A DNA stretch of 64,000 nt from Pseudoneobacillus sp052180215 (GCF_052180215.1 NZ_CP197471.1:4488001-4552000), one strand, 5' to 3'; counted from the first letter of the stretch, positions 27,562 through 36,024 are shown. Notes: generated from the sequence alone by a model not told the origin. A program made the numbers and translations.

Positions 27562-29526
27562 ATGGAGGAAAAATTAAAAACATTTTACATTACCACTCCT
27601 ATCTATTATCCAAGTGGAAATTTACATATTGGACATGCTTATACAACTGTAGCGGGTGATGCTATGGCAAGATATAAGCGTTTACGTGGTTTTGATGTCA
27701 TGTACCTAACTGGAACGGATGAACATGGTCAAAAAATTCAAAGAAATGCAGCTGAAAAAGGTGTTTCTCCTCAAGCCTATGTAGATGAAATTGTTTCGGG
27801 TATACAAGATCTATGGAAGAAGCTTGATATTTCATATGATGATTTCATTCGTACAACAGAGGACCGTCATAAAAAGGTTGTAGAAAAAATATTTGCAAGA
27901 TTAATGGAACAAGGGGATATTTATATCGACCATTATGAAGGCTGGTATTGCACACCTTGTGAATCCTACTATACGGATCGGCAATTAGTTGAAGGGAATT
28001 GTCCAGACTGTAATCGACCTGTCGAAAAGGTTAAGGAAGAATCGTACTTCTTTAGAATGAGCAATTATGCAGACCGTCTATTACAATTTTACGAAGAAAA
28101 CCCAACTTTCATTCAACCAGAGTCACGTAAAAATGAAATGATAAATAATTTTATTAAGCCTGGTCTTGAAGATTTAGCTGTATCAAGAACAACCTTTGAT
28201 TGGGGAATTAAAGTTCCGGGCAATCCAAAGCATGTTATTTATGTTTGGATTGATGCCTTATCAAATTATATTTCAGCATTGGGGTATGGAACAGAAGATG
28301 ATTCAAAGTATTTAAATTACTGGCCAGCAGATGTGCATTTAGTTGGGAAGGAAATAGTGCGATTCCATACAATTTATTGGCCAATCATGTTAATGGCTCT
28401 TGATTTACCATTGCCAAAAAAGGTATTTGCTCATGGTTGGTTACTAATGAAAGAAGGGAAAATGTCGAAATCAAAAGGGAATGTTGTGGACCCTGTTATG
28501 TTGATTGACCGTTATGGTTTAGATGCCCTTCGTTATTACTTACTGAGAGAAGTGCCGTTTGGCTCTGATGGTGTTTTTACTCCTGAGGGGTTTGTCGAAA
28601 GAATTAATTTTGATTTAGCCAATGATCTTGGAAATTTACTGAATCGTACTGTTGCGATGATTCAAAAATATTTTGATGGTGAAGTCCCAGTTTATAAAGG
28701 TTCTGTAACAGAGTTTGATGATTCATTACTTGAGATGAATAAAAGTACGGTCGAAAAGTACGAAGAAGCAATGGAAAACATGGAGTTTTCTGTAGCCTTA
28801 ACAAACTTGTGGCAATTAATTAGTCGTACGAACAAGTACATTGATGAAACACAGCCTTGGGCATTAGCAAAGGATGAGTCAAATCGTGAAAAGTTGAGCA
28901 GTGTTATGGCACATTTAGCTGAATCACTGCGTCGAGCTGCGATACTCCTAAAGCCATTTTTGACACAAACTCCATATCGAATTTTTGCTCAATTAGGCTT
29001 AACAGATGAACAATACCAATCATGGGAAAGTTTAAAGGATTTTGGAATTATTCCAGCTGGAATGAAGACAGCGAAGGGTGATCCTATTTTCCCGAGATTA
29101 GAACTCCAAGAAGAAGTCGAATATATTAAAAATCAAATGCAAGGTAATAAAGGTAAGAGCGAGCCTGTGGAAGAGAAACCAGTGGAAGAAAAACCAGAGG
29201 TAGAAGAAATCTCTATTGATGATTTTATGAAAGTCGATTTAAGAGTGGCGCAAGTCATTCATGCAGAACCTGTAAAAAAGGCTGACAAATTATTAAAATT
29301 ACAATTAGATTTAGGATATGAAAAGAGACAAGTAGTATCAGGAATTGCTCAATACTATAAGCCTGAAGATTTAATTGGAAGAAAAGTCATTTGTGTAACG
29401 AATTTAAAGCCTGTTACATTAAGAGGAGAGCTATCTCAAGGTATGATTTTAGCGGGTTCCAAAGATGGAAGTCTTTCCTTGGCAACAATTGCTGAATCAC
29501 TACCTATAGGTTCGAAGGTAAAGTAA
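27562..29526 (+). CDS. metG: Methionyl-tRNA synthetase
   Basis: This class I synthetase charges tRNA-Met. The 654-residue protein has the HIGH-type signature HIGHAYTT at about 22-29 and a four-Cys zinc knuckle CTPC...CPDC (about 130-150). KMSKS is in EGKMSKSKGNV (near 300). A C-terminal EMAP-II-like tRNA-binding domain (about 545-654, DDFMKVDLRVAQV...) follows a Glu/Pro-rich linker. The ATG follows AAAGGAGG at 27549-27556. The symbol metS is also used for this gene in Bacillus. It is divergent from abrB. Confidence 0.98.
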   Translation: MEEKLKTFYITTPIYYPSGNLHIGHAYTTVAGDAMARYKRLRGFDVMYLTGTDEHGQKIQRNAAEKGVSPQAYVDEIVSGIQDLWKKLDISYDDFIRTTEDRHKKVVEKIFARLMEQGDIYIDHYEGWYCTPCESYYTDRQLVEGNCPDCNRPVEKVKEESYFFRMSNYADRLLQFYEENPTFIQPESRKNEMINNFIKPGLEDLAVSRTTFDWGIKVPGNPKHVIYVWIDALSNYISALGYGTEDDSKYLNYWPADVHLVGKEIVRFHTIYWPIMLMALDLPLPKKVFAHGWLLMKEGKMSKSKGNVVDPVMLIDRYGLDALRYYLLREVPFGSDGVFTPEGFVERINFDLANDLGNLLNRTVAMIQKYFDGEVPVYKGSVTEFDDSLLEMNKSTVEKYEEAMENMEFSVALTNLWQLISRTNKYIDETQPWALAKDESNREKLSSVMAHLAESLRRAAILLKPFLTQTPYRIFAQLGLTDEQYQSWESLKDFGIIPAGMKTAKGDPIFPRLELQEEVEYIKNQMQGNKGKSEPVEEKPVEEKPEVEEISIDDFMKVDLRVAQVIHAEPVKKADKLLKLQLDLGYEKRQVVSGIAQYYKPEDLIGRKVICVTNLKPVTLRGELSQGMILAGSKDGSLSLATIAESLPIGSKVK

Positions 29527-29559
29527 AAGTAATCAAACGAAGAACCCAGATTGGATTAT

Positions 29560-29617
29560 TACATAGAAATGTTCCACATGAAACATCCACATGTGAGACA
29601 TTTCTATGTTTTTTTAT
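29560..29617 (+). terminator. Terminator after metG
   Basis: The outer stem ACATAGAAATGT/ACATTTCTATGT (29561-29572 with 29598-29609) has a nested CACATG/CATGTG stem and a T run after it. Confidence 0.9.
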
Positions 29618-29712
29618 TAAGTGTACCAAAGCCTTTTTGTTCATAAATAGTCATATTTCAGGTAATATTATGATATAAAAATGGCTTAAAATAAGACTTG
29701 AGGAGACATACT

Positions 29713-30480
29713 ATGTTATTTGACACACATGCACATTTAAATGCTGAACAATATAATGAAGATTTAAATGAAGTAATGGAAAGAGCACAAGAGGCGGGGG
29801 TTTCAAACATTGTAGTAGTAGGTTTTGATCGACCGACGATTACAAAAGCTATGGAATTAGCGGAAGCCCATGATTTTATTTATGCTTGTGTAGGCTGGCA
29901 TCCTGTAGACGCCATTGATATGACAGATGAGGATTTAGACTGGATTGAGGAGTTAGCCAAACATCCTAAAGTAGTAGCTATTGGGGAAATGGGTCTTGAT
30001 TATCATTGGGATAAATCTCCTCATGATATCCAAAAAGAGGTATTCAGAAAACAAATACGTTTAGCTAAAAAGGTGAAACTCCCTATTGTTATCCATAATC
30101 GTGAGGCTACTTCTGATATCGTAGACATTTTAAGAGAAGAGAATGCGGCAGAAGTAGGTGGAATTATGCATTGTTTTAGTGGAAGTGTCGAGGTTGCTAA
30201 ACAATGCTTAGAAATGAACTTTTATATCTCTTTAGGTGGGCCGGTTACATTTAAAAATGCAAAAAAGCCCAAAGAAGTAGCATTAGAAATTCCTTTGAAT
30301 AAATTATTGATAGAAACAGATTGTCCGTATTTGACACCACACCCTTATCGTGGGCAACGAAATGAACCCAGTTATGTAAAATTAGTGGCAGAACAAATAG
30401 CAGAGATAAAAGGAATGACATTAGAAGAAATTGCTCAAGCAACTTCCGACAATGCAAAAAGAATTTTCGGCATAAATTGA
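29713..30480 (+). CDS. yabD: TatD-family metal-dependent hydrolase
   Basis: The 255-residue TIM-barrel protein has the two-metal amidohydrolase ligands: FDTHAHLN (His6/His8 area), GEMGLDYHW (Glu and Asp) and VIHNREA. Further ligands are MHCFSGS and ETDCPYLTPHPYRG. TatD-family enzymes act as DNases with repair or quality-control roles; the exact substrate in Bacillus is not settled. ATG 29713 follows AGGAG (29701-29705); an upstream TTG at 29698 is rejected because it would sit on the ribosome binding site. Gene order metG-yabD-yabE matches B. subtilis. Confidence 0.95.
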   Translation: MLFDTHAHLNAEQYNEDLNEVMERAQEAGVSNIVVVGFDRPTITKAMELAEAHDFIYACVGWHPVDAIDMTDEDLDWIEELAKHPKVVAIGEMGLDYHWDKSPHDIQKEVFRKQIRLAKKVKLPIVIHNREATSDIVDILREENAAEVGGIMHCFSGSVEVAKQCLEMNFYISLGGPVTFKNAKKPKEVALEIPLNKLLIETDCPYLTPHPYRGQRNEPSYVKLVAEQIAEIKGMTLEEIAQATSDNAKRIFGIN

Positions 30481-30646
30481 CAAAGGAATTTGTCGATTTA
30501 AAAGGTAGTTTGTCCCAATTTTTTCCGAAAATAAAAAGTTCTACATGTCTCCCTTTTCTCATAGTATAAACGTGTCGATAAGTTTTCCTTCACATACGTT
30601 CCACGAATATGCATAATAGGAAATACCTTCTTCCAATGTGTAAGGG

Positions 30647-30676
30647 TTGACAGACGGCAGTAAAGTTCTATATAAT
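30647..30676 (+). promoter_or_regulatory. Sigma-A promoter of yabE
   Basis: Consensus -35 TTGACA (30647-30652) and -10 TATAAT (30671-30676) with an 18-bp spacer, 14 bp before a GGAGG. Confidence 0.85.
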
Positions 30677-30717
30677 CACTCCGAGAAAAGGAGGCGTTTT
30701 TCATCGTAATTCAAAAC

Positions 30718-31896
30718 ATGAAAAACCTGTTTTCTAAGTCTTCCAGAAAGAAAAATTGGATTATTATTTCTACTAGTTTTGTAGTTTTTGCAGCAACTCT
30801 AGGAATTCTATTCTATGAGGGAACGAAGGAGACCGTTGCACTAACACTTGACGGAAAAGAAAAGACAATAAAAACACACGCAAAAAATGTCCAGGAAATA
30901 TTCGATGATCTCGGTATTTCACTTCGCTCTGAAGATTATGTGTTCCCCTCGGGTAGCACAAAGGTTTCAGACAATTTAAAAGTTGTATGGAAACCAGCTA
31001 AACAGGTTCAAATGGTAGTAGACAACGAGAAGAAAACGATTTGGACAACAGCAGATACTGTTGCAGAGGCTTTAAAAGAGCAAAATATTGCTTTAAACGA
31101 TTATGATGAAGTTGATCCAAAACCGGAGAAAGCAATCAAGAGCAACATGAACATCTCCATCCATAAAGCGTTTCAATTAACGCTTAACAATGGTGGGAAA
31201 AAGGAAAAGGTTTGGACTACTTCGACTACGGTCGCTGACTTTTTAGCTCAACAAGGAATTACACTTAAACCATTAGACCGTGTAGAACCTACTCTAGACA
31301 CAACCGTCAAAGGGAACGCTGTCGTTAATGTTGTACGTATTGAAAAAGTCACCGATGTAGTGGAAGAACCAATAAGTTTTGCTGTTGTAACCAAAAAAGA
31401 TGCTAGCTTACTAAAAGGAAAAGAAAAAGTCATTTCAAGTGGCCAAAAGGGCTTAGTCTCTAAAGAATTTGAAGTGATTTTAGAAAATGGTAAGGAAGTA
31501 TCAAGAAAGTTAATCAGTGAGAAGAAGGTTAAGGAAAAGCAAGATAAAGTAGTTGCCGTTGGAACCAAAGTAATGGCTAGGCAAGTATCCCGTGGTATGG
31601 AAACAGGAGTAGAATATTATGTGTCATCCACGGCTTACACGGCTAATTGTAATGGTTGTTCGGGGCATACTGCAACAGGAATTAATCTCCATCAAAATCC
31701 TGATATTAAAGTAATTGCCGTAGACCCTAGAGTGATTCCACTTGGAACAAAGGTATATGTAGAAGGTTATGGTTATGCGATTGCTGCCGATACAGGCACG
31801 GCAATAAAAGGCAACAAAATTGATGTCTTCTTTGCTTCTAAGGCGGATGCTTACCGTTGGGGAAGAAAGACAGTCAAAATTAAAATCTTAAAGTAG
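30718..31896 (+). CDS. yabE: Cell-wall-active protein YabE (DUF348-G5-3D, Rpf-like)
   Basis: The 392-residue protein has an N-terminal membrane anchor (about 15-34, WIIISTSFVVFAATLGILFY). Three ubiquitin-like DUF348 repeats follow (about 40-80, 97-140, 155-200), then a G5 domain (about 210-285). The C-terminal 3D domain contains TATGINLHQNP and the aspartates of AADTGTAIKGNKIDVFF. These are the stationary-phase survival/resuscitation-type wall hydrolases of Firmicutes. The first ATG (30718) lies 23 nt after the GGAGG at 30690-30694, an unusually long gap; in-frame ATC 30703 or ATT 30709 would be better spaced, so the true start is open. Confidence 0.93.
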   Translation: MKNLFSKSSRKKNWIIISTSFVVFAATLGILFYEGTKETVALTLDGKEKTIKTHAKNVQEIFDDLGISLRSEDYVFPSGSTKVSDNLKVVWKPAKQVQMVVDNEKKTIWTTADTVAEALKEQNIALNDYDEVDPKPEKAIKSNMNISIHKAFQLTLNNGGKKEKVWTTSTTVADFLAQQGITLKPLDRVEPTLDTTVKGNAVVNVVRIEKVTDVVEEPISFAVVTKKDASLLKGKEKVISSGQKGLVSKEFEVILENGKEVSRKLISEKKVKEKQDKVVAVGTKVMARQVSRGMETGVEYYVSSTAYTANCNGCSGHTATGINLHQNPDIKVIAVDPRVIPLGTKVYVEGYGYAIAADTGTAIKGNKIDVFFASKADAYRWGRKTVKIKILK

Positions 31897-31901
31897 TATT
31901 T

Positions 31902-31935
31902 AAGTGCAGGGGATTTTTTTCCTCTGCATTTTGCA
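31902..31935 (+). terminator. Terminator after yabE
   Basis: The 9-bp stem TGCAGGGGA/TCCTCTGCA, with one G-T pair and a T-rich loop, is followed by TTTTGCATTTT. Confidence 0.7.
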
Positions 31936-32098
31936 TTTTAATAGAAATTCTTTATACTAATGGGGATACTAGCATTTGATCATCATAAATAACGAATGAA
32001 ATACATTCTACCCATTTAGACGTTTTATATTACATAAATGTTTCAGCCTTTTTAATAAAATAATAAATATTTTTGGCTTTTAGTCTTTCGGAGGTTTT

Positions 32099-32659
32099 AT
32101 GAAAATTAAAGAAATCATTGTTGTCGAGGGAAAAGATGATACTGTTGCGATTCAGAGATCGGTAAACGCGGATACAATCGAAACGAACGGGTCAGCTATA
32201 AATGCCCAGACGATTAATAAAATAAAATTGGCACAGGAAACACGCGGAGTCATTATTTTCACCGACCCTGATTATCCAGGGGAAAAAATTAGACATACCA
32301 TTTCTGAACAAGTCCCTGGTTGTAAGCATGCCTTTTTACCAAAGGGAGAAGCTCTTCATAAACGTGGAAAGGGTGTTGGGGTAGAACATGCATCACCAGA
32401 TTCTATTCGAAAAGCATTACAAGAGGCTCACATGATGCAGGATGTACTGGTTGAGCAGATAACCAAAGATGAATTAATTCAAGCTGGTCTAATTGGTGGT
32501 CCCAGATCACAAGCAAGAAGAGAACGCTTAGGTGAACTACTTAAAATAGGTTATACAAATGGAAAGCAGCTTCAAAAACGTCTCTTAATGTTTCAGATTA
32601 GTAAACATGATTTTGAGCATGCCTTAATGATTATTCGGCAGGAGGAACAAAATGGATAA
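32099..32659 (+). CDS. rnmV: Ribonuclease M5
   Basis: RNase M5 makes the final cuts that mature 5S rRNA, working with ribosomal protein L18. The 186-residue protein has an N-terminal TOPRIM domain: IIVVEGKDDTVAI supplies the catalytic Glu, and IIFTDPDYPGEKIR the DxD-type metal site. The HASPDSIRKAL and GLIGGPRSQARRERLGE C-terminal segments are family-specific. The ATG follows CGGAGG. It overlaps ksgA by 8 bp, so the two rRNA-maturation genes are coupled. Confidence 0.96.
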   Translation: MKIKEIIVVEGKDDTVAIQRSVNADTIETNGSAINAQTINKIKLAQETRGVIIFTDPDYPGEKIRHTISEQVPGCKHAFLPKGEALHKRGKGVGVEHASPDSIRKALQEAHMMQDVLVEQITKDELIQAGLIGGPRSQARRERLGELLKIGYTNGKQLQKRLLMFQISKHDFEHALMIIRQEEQNG

Positions 32660-33530
32660 AGATATTGCCACCCCTATACGTACAAAAGCCATCCTTGAGA
32701 AGTATGGGTTTTCTTTTAAGAAAAGTTTAGGACAAAATTTTTTAATAGATACAAATATACTAAAAAGAATTGTGGACCATGCAGATTTAACCAACCAATC
32801 AGGTGCTATTGAAATTGGTCCAGGAATAGGTGCTTTAACGGAGCAATTAGCAAAAAATAGTCAAAAGGTTGTTGCATTTGAAATCGATCAACGCCTATTG
32901 CCAATATTAAAGGACACACTGTCTCCCTATCCACACGTAAAGGTTATCCACCAAGATATTTTAAAAGCGGATGTATTGTCTGTCATGAAGGAAGAATTTG
33001 TTGGAATTGACGATGTTATGGTTGTTGCAAACTTACCATATTATGTCACAACACCAATCATCATGAAGCTTTTAGAGGATCATTTACCGATTCGGGGGAT
33101 CGTTTGTATGCTTCAAAAAGAGGTAGCTGACCGAATTTCTGCTTCCCCTGGTACAAAGGATTATGGCTCATTATCCATTGCCATTCAATACTATACAAAG
33201 GCAGAAACAGTGATGATCGTACCTAAAACTGTTTTTATGCCGCAACCGAATGTAGATTCAGCGGTTATTCGCTTAACAAAAAGAGAAAAGCCGATTGTTG
33301 ACGTAAAGGATGAAGCTTTCTTTTTTCAAATTACTAGAGCGAGCTTTGCCCAAAGAAGGAAGACCCTATTAAATAACTTATTAAGTCACCTTCCAAATGG
33401 GAAAGAAAAAAAGGAATTAATTCTTTCCGTTTTAGAAACCGTTCAAATCGATCCAACCAGAAGAGGAGAAACACTATCCATTGAAGAATTCGCCAAACTA
33501 AGCGATGGACTTTATGAGCATTTTAAATAA
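32652..33530 (+). CDS. ksgA: 16S rRNA dimethyladenosine transferase
   Basis: KsgA (RsmA) dimethylates A1518 and A1519 near the 3' end of 16S rRNA as a late checkpoint of 30S assembly. The 292-residue protein has the SAM-binding IEIGPGIGALTEQL motif (about 54-67). The catalytic NLPY motif is in VVANLPYYVTTPI (near 126), and the C-terminal helical domain ends at TLSIEEFAKLSDGLYEHFK. The start overlaps rnmV. Confidence 0.97.
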   Translation: MDKDIATPIRTKAILEKYGFSFKKSLGQNFLIDTNILKRIVDHADLTNQSGAIEIGPGIGALTEQLAKNSQKVVAFEIDQRLLPILKDTLSPYPHVKVIHQDILKADVLSVMKEEFVGIDDVMVVANLPYYVTTPIIMKLLEDHLPIRGIVCMLQKEVADRISASPGTKDYGSLSIAIQYYTKAETVMIVPKTVFMPQPNVDSAVIRLTKREKPIVDVKDEAFFFQITRASFAQRRKTLLNNLLSHLPNGKEKKELILSVLETVQIDPTRRGETLSIEEFAKLSDGLYEHFK

Positions 33531-33537
33531 GTGGTAC

Positions 33538-33568
33538 TACCCATCAACATAAGTTGGTGGGTTTTTAT
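33538..33568 (+). terminator. Terminator after ksgA
   Basis: A 10-bp stem ACCCATCAAC/GTTGGTGGGT with one G-T pair and a 4-nt loop is followed by a T run. Confidence 0.8.
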
Positions 33569-33576
33569 TTTGAATA

Positions 33577-33760
33577 GGCTGTGTTAAAAGGTATTGTTTA
33601 TTTTGAGAATCTGTTGATTGGAGTGGAAGACGCTTGACTCCTGGGGGATTAGCGTTGCAGGCGAGACCCCACAGGAGCGTAAGCGACGAGGAGGCTCGAC
33701 GAACGCCCCCCGGAAAGCAAGCGGCTGGAGCGGAAATCAACAACTTTGATTAAAAGAGCC
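33577..33760 (+). repeat. GC-rich dispersed repeat, copy 1
   Basis: The core GTTGATTGGAGTGG ... GGAAATCAAC (33613-33741) contains the landmarks GACTCCTG, GAGACCCCACAGGAGCG, GACGAGGAGGCTCG and CTGGAGCGG. The core is bounded by a GTTGATT/AATCAAC inverted repeat. It is embedded in a larger unit whose ends GGCTGTGTTAA and TTAAAAGAGCC pair at 9 of 11 positions and resemble the ends of the MITE-like family. It lies between ksgA and yabG and is non-coding. Confidence 0.8.
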
Positions 33761-33807
33761 TTTAAATAAAATAGACTATGGTTTACTTTGGAAAAACCAA
33801 CCATGTC

Positions 33808-33835
33808 ACCATCTTGTGGGTTTTTGCATAGTTTA
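33808..33835 (+). promoter_or_regulatory. Sigma-K promoter of yabG
   Basis: -35 core AC (33808-33809), a 17-bp spacer and -10 CATAGTTTA (33827-33835) fit the sigma-K consensus CATANNNTA exactly. It lies 61 bp before the yabG start; yabG is a known sigma-K gene in B. subtilis. Confidence 0.7.
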
Positions 33836-33895
33836 TGAAAGGCATAGTATCAATTTAAAGCTATTCTAGGGTTTAACTCGTTTGGAGTGACGACA

Positions 33896-34768
33896 GTGGA
33901 GAAAATGGATATTGTCGGAAGACTTTCTTATAACTGTGATATCATATTTAGAATTATCGATATCAAGGTTGAAAACAACAAAAAAATAGCTGTTTTGTAT
34001 GGTGAGGATTTTCGATTAATAGCAGATGCGCCGTATGAAGACCTAATAAGGCTAGATCCCCAAGAAATTCAAAAGCGTTCCAAGGAATTTCGTTCCCTTG
34101 AGGAGCAGTCACTGGAGTTATTCCGCCAAGATATATCATTAATTAAGGAAAAACAAGAATATGAAGTGACAAGGGGATATAGTAAAGAATTAAACTATTT
34201 TCAAATACCCGGAAAAGTACTTCATTTAGATGGAGATCCATCTTATTTGAAAAAGTGCACCGATGTATATGAAAAAATAGGGATTCCCGTATATGGTGTC
34301 CATTGTAATGAAAAGGAAATGGCAAATAAGGTCGGACAGCTCATTGATTATTATAGGCCAGATATTTTGGTCATTACGGGACACGATGCTTATTCAAAGG
34401 CAAAAGGCACGGTCTCTGACTTAAATGCTTATCGGCACTCACGGGACTTTGTACAGACTGTAAGAGAAGCAAGAAAAAAGGTTCCACATTTAGACCAGCT
34501 AGTTATTTTTGCAGGTGCATGTCAATCTCATTTTGAATCTTTGATCCATGCAGGTGCAAATTTTGCAAGTTCACCATCAAGAATCAATATTCATGCACTA
34601 GATCCGGTCTATATTGTTGCTAAAATTAGCTTCACTCCCTTCATGGATAGAATAAATGTATGGGATGTTTTACGGAATACCTTAACAGGTGAAAAAGGTC
34701 TTGGCGGGATTGAGACAAGAGGCGTACTTCGAACAGGCATGCCTTACAAAACAGAAATCACTGAATAA
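33896..34768 (+). CDS. yabG: Sporulation-specific protease YabG
   Basis: YabG is a mother-cell protease that processes spore coat proteins late in sporulation. The 290-residue protein is strongly conserved in its second half: YRPDILVITGHDAYSK, the FAGACQSHFESLIHAGANFASSPSR segment with the presumed catalytic Cys/His area, and the C-terminal TREKGLGGIETRG-like end (here TGEKGLGGIETRGVLRTGMPY). GTG 33896 is chosen because GGAG at 33884-33887 then has proper spacing; GTG 33887 would overlap it. A sigma-K promoter stands upstream and a terminator follows. Confidence 0.94.
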   Translation: MEKMDIVGRLSYNCDIIFRIIDIKVENNKKIAVLYGEDFRLIADAPYEDLIRLDPQEIQKRSKEFRSLEEQSLELFRQDISLIKEKQEYEVTRGYSKELNYFQIPGKVLHLDGDPSYLKKCTDVYEKIGIPVYGVHCNEKEMANKVGQLIDYYRPDILVITGHDAYSKAKGTVSDLNAYRHSRDFVQTVREARKKVPHLDQLVIFAGACQSHFESLIHAGANFASSPSRINIHALDPVYIVAKISFTPFMDRINVWDVLRNTLTGEKGLGGIETRGVLRTGMPYKTEITE

Positions 34769-34774
34769 GCTAAG

Positions 34775-34810
34775 AAGGAGTTCACAACCGTGTACTCCTT
34801 TTATTTTTAT
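34775..34810 (+). terminator. Terminator after yabG
   Basis: An 11-bp stem AAGGAGTTCAC/GTGTACTCCTT with one mismatch and a 4-nt loop, then a T-rich tail. Confidence 0.8.
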
Positions 34811-34927
34811 GTTTACTTTTCCTAAAAATTCACAATTCATATATTTTTTAAAAGAATACATAATATGTAAATGTCAAGGATACGATAAAATTGTTGAAAA
34901 AAGGCAATAAAAGTAGAACAAAAACCG

Positions 34928-34957
34928 TTGACAATCATTTTATTGGACTGATATAAT
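34928..34957 (+). promoter_or_regulatory. veg promoter P1
   Basis: -35 TTGACA (34928-34933), 18 bp, -10 TATAAT (34952-34957): a full-consensus hexamer pair upstream of a second promoter. Confidence 0.8.
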
Positions 34958-34970
34958 TTATAGTTTTTAT

Positions 34971-34999
34971 TTGACTAATAGATGTCAACGTGTTATACT
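34971..34999 (+). promoter_or_regulatory. veg promoter P2
   Basis: -35 TTGACT (34971-34976), a 17-bp spacer and extended -10 TGT-TATACT (34994-34999), just before the ribosome binding site. The veg promoter of B. subtilis is one of the strongest vegetative promoters; tandem strong promoters here fit that. Confidence 0.85.
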
Positions 35000-35020
35000 T
35001 AACACAGTGAGGTGGACCGA

Positions 35021-35284
35021 ATGCCAAAAACATTAGCCGATATTAAAAAGGCTTTGGATTCAAATTTAGGGAAAAAACTGTTGCTTAAGGCGAACGGTGG
35101 ACGCAGAAAAACAATCGAACGTTATGGTGTTTTAGCTGAAACCTATCCATCTGTATTTGTAATCGAATTAAATCAAGACGAAAATGCCTTTGAACGTGTC
35201 TCCTATAGTTATGCAGATGTATTAACAGAAACCGTTCAAATTACCTTCTATGATGAAACAGCAGAAAATTTAGGATTAATCTAA
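35021..35284 (+). CDS. veg: Veg protein (biofilm/sporulation-associated)
   Basis: The 87-residue protein is nearly identical in its core to B. subtilis Veg: LANGGRRKTIER-type segment KANGGRRKTIERYGVLAETYPSVFVIEL and SYSYADVLTETVQITF. Veg has been reported to stimulate biofilm matrix gene expression through inhibition of SinR; the biochemistry is unclear. ATG 35021 (MPKTLADIKK) follows GAGGTGG; the upstream GTG 35012 lies on the ribosome binding site. A terminator follows. Confidence 0.95.
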   Translation: MPKTLADIKKALDSNLGKKLLLKANGGRRKTIERYGVLAETYPSVFVIELNQDENAFERVSYSYADVLTETVQITFYDETAENLGLI

Positions 35285-35292
35285 TAATAAAT

Positions 35293-35327
35293 AAAAAAAC
35301 AGTAACCCGGTGTTGCTGTTTTTTTAT
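35293..35327 (+). terminator. Terminator after veg
   Basis: The stem AACAGTAAC/GTTGCTGTT, with one G-T pair and a CCGGT loop region, is preceded by A and followed by a T run. Confidence 0.85.
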
Positions 35328-35380
35328 TTTGTCTATCTTTTTTGAGTCTATACAAAGAAATGAAGAAGCGTCTTCTGTTA

Positions 35381-35387
35381 CATACTA
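35381..35387 (+). promoter_or_regulatory. Sigma-G -10 element of sspF
   Basis: CATACTA matches the sigma-G -10 consensus CATNNTA exactly. The -35 region is weak. Transcription would begin near 35394, consistent with the downstream TTG start of sspF and not with a start at 35342. Confidence 0.55.
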
Positions 35388-35419
35388 AGGAGGCCAAGGT
35401 GGCGGAAGGGGTGTTTGGT

Positions 35420-35599
35420 TTGAGCAGAAGAAGAGGAATGATGTCTGATCATTTTAAAGAGGAGCTTGCTAAAGACTTAGGTTTTTACGATGTTGTCCAG
35501 AAAGAAGGATGGGGCGGCATTCGTGCTCGCGATGCCGGGAATATGGTTAAACGGGCAATTGAATTAGCTCAACAACAGCTTCTGAATTCACGACGTTAA
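35420..35599 (+). CDS. sspF: Small acid-soluble spore protein, alpha/beta-type-related (SspF)
   Basis: The 59-residue DNA-binding spore protein has the SspF pattern SRRRGMMSDHFKEELAKDLGF, then GWGGIRARDAGNMVKRAIELAQQQL. It is made in the forespore. An in-frame reading from TTG 35342 would give 85 residues, but the family length (about 61) and the sigma-G -10 at 35381-35387 favour TTG 35420 after GGAAGGGG (35404-35411). Confidence 0.88.
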   Translation: MSRRRGMMSDHFKEELAKDLGFYDVVQKEGWGGIRARDAGNMVKRAIELAQQQLLNSRR

Positions 35600-35695
35600 A
35601 TCTCTTTTGGTTAGCTGTTTTCAAACGAATACTATTTAACTAAAATTAGTCCACCATGGTAAGGATCAAGGTTAACACCTTGGTTCTTTTTTAAT

Positions 35696-35867
35696 AGCTG
35701 TTTTCGTATAGATTGTGGTTTTCGTAAAAATCCTTAAAGCCGGATTTTTACAGGCACTCTTAATAAGTGCTCAGCTCTTTTCTTTATTTTCATATGAGTT
35801 AAACACCCTATATAGGGAACTGCCTATTTATTAGTTAGAAAAAGCAACAAAGTTTCAGAAAAGAGCC
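35696..35867 (-). mobile_element. MITE-like repeat, copy C, with 9-bp target duplication
   Basis: A 172-bp copy in reverse orientation, from AGCTGTTTTC to GAAAAGAGCC. Both sides carry the same 9-bp direct repeat TTTTTTAAT (35687-35695 and 35868-35876). The interior holds the hairpin GTAAAAATCC...GGATTTTTAC and a GCACT/AGTGC stem. It lies between sspF and ispE. Confidence 0.9.
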
Positions 35868-35977
35868 TTTTTTAATAGAGAAATTTATGTTATCAAGCAG
35901 TTATTTAAGCTTTTTACTTGGAAAATAGATTAAATTTCTAAGAAGTGAAGAATGAACGTCTTAGTTTGTGCATTTTG

Positions 35978-35986
35978 TGGTAAAAT
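35978..35986 (+). promoter_or_regulatory. Extended -10 promoter before ispE
   Basis: TGG-TAAAAT (35978-35986) about 39 bp before the ispE start, without a clear -35. Confidence 0.4.
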
Positions 35987-36024
35987 AGGACAAAATGTGC
36001 AGACGGATTAAAGAGGTGGAAGTA

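Noticed and set aside
30251..30704. Minus-strand open frames over the yabD end and the yabE leader
   Set aside because: No start signals; they cover a known promoter and gene end. An antisense RNA to yabE is known in B. subtilis, but I could not identify its promoter here.
34689..34910. A 73-codon frame overlapping the yabG end
   Set aside because: It runs across the yabG terminator and shows no ribosome binding site or recognisable family.
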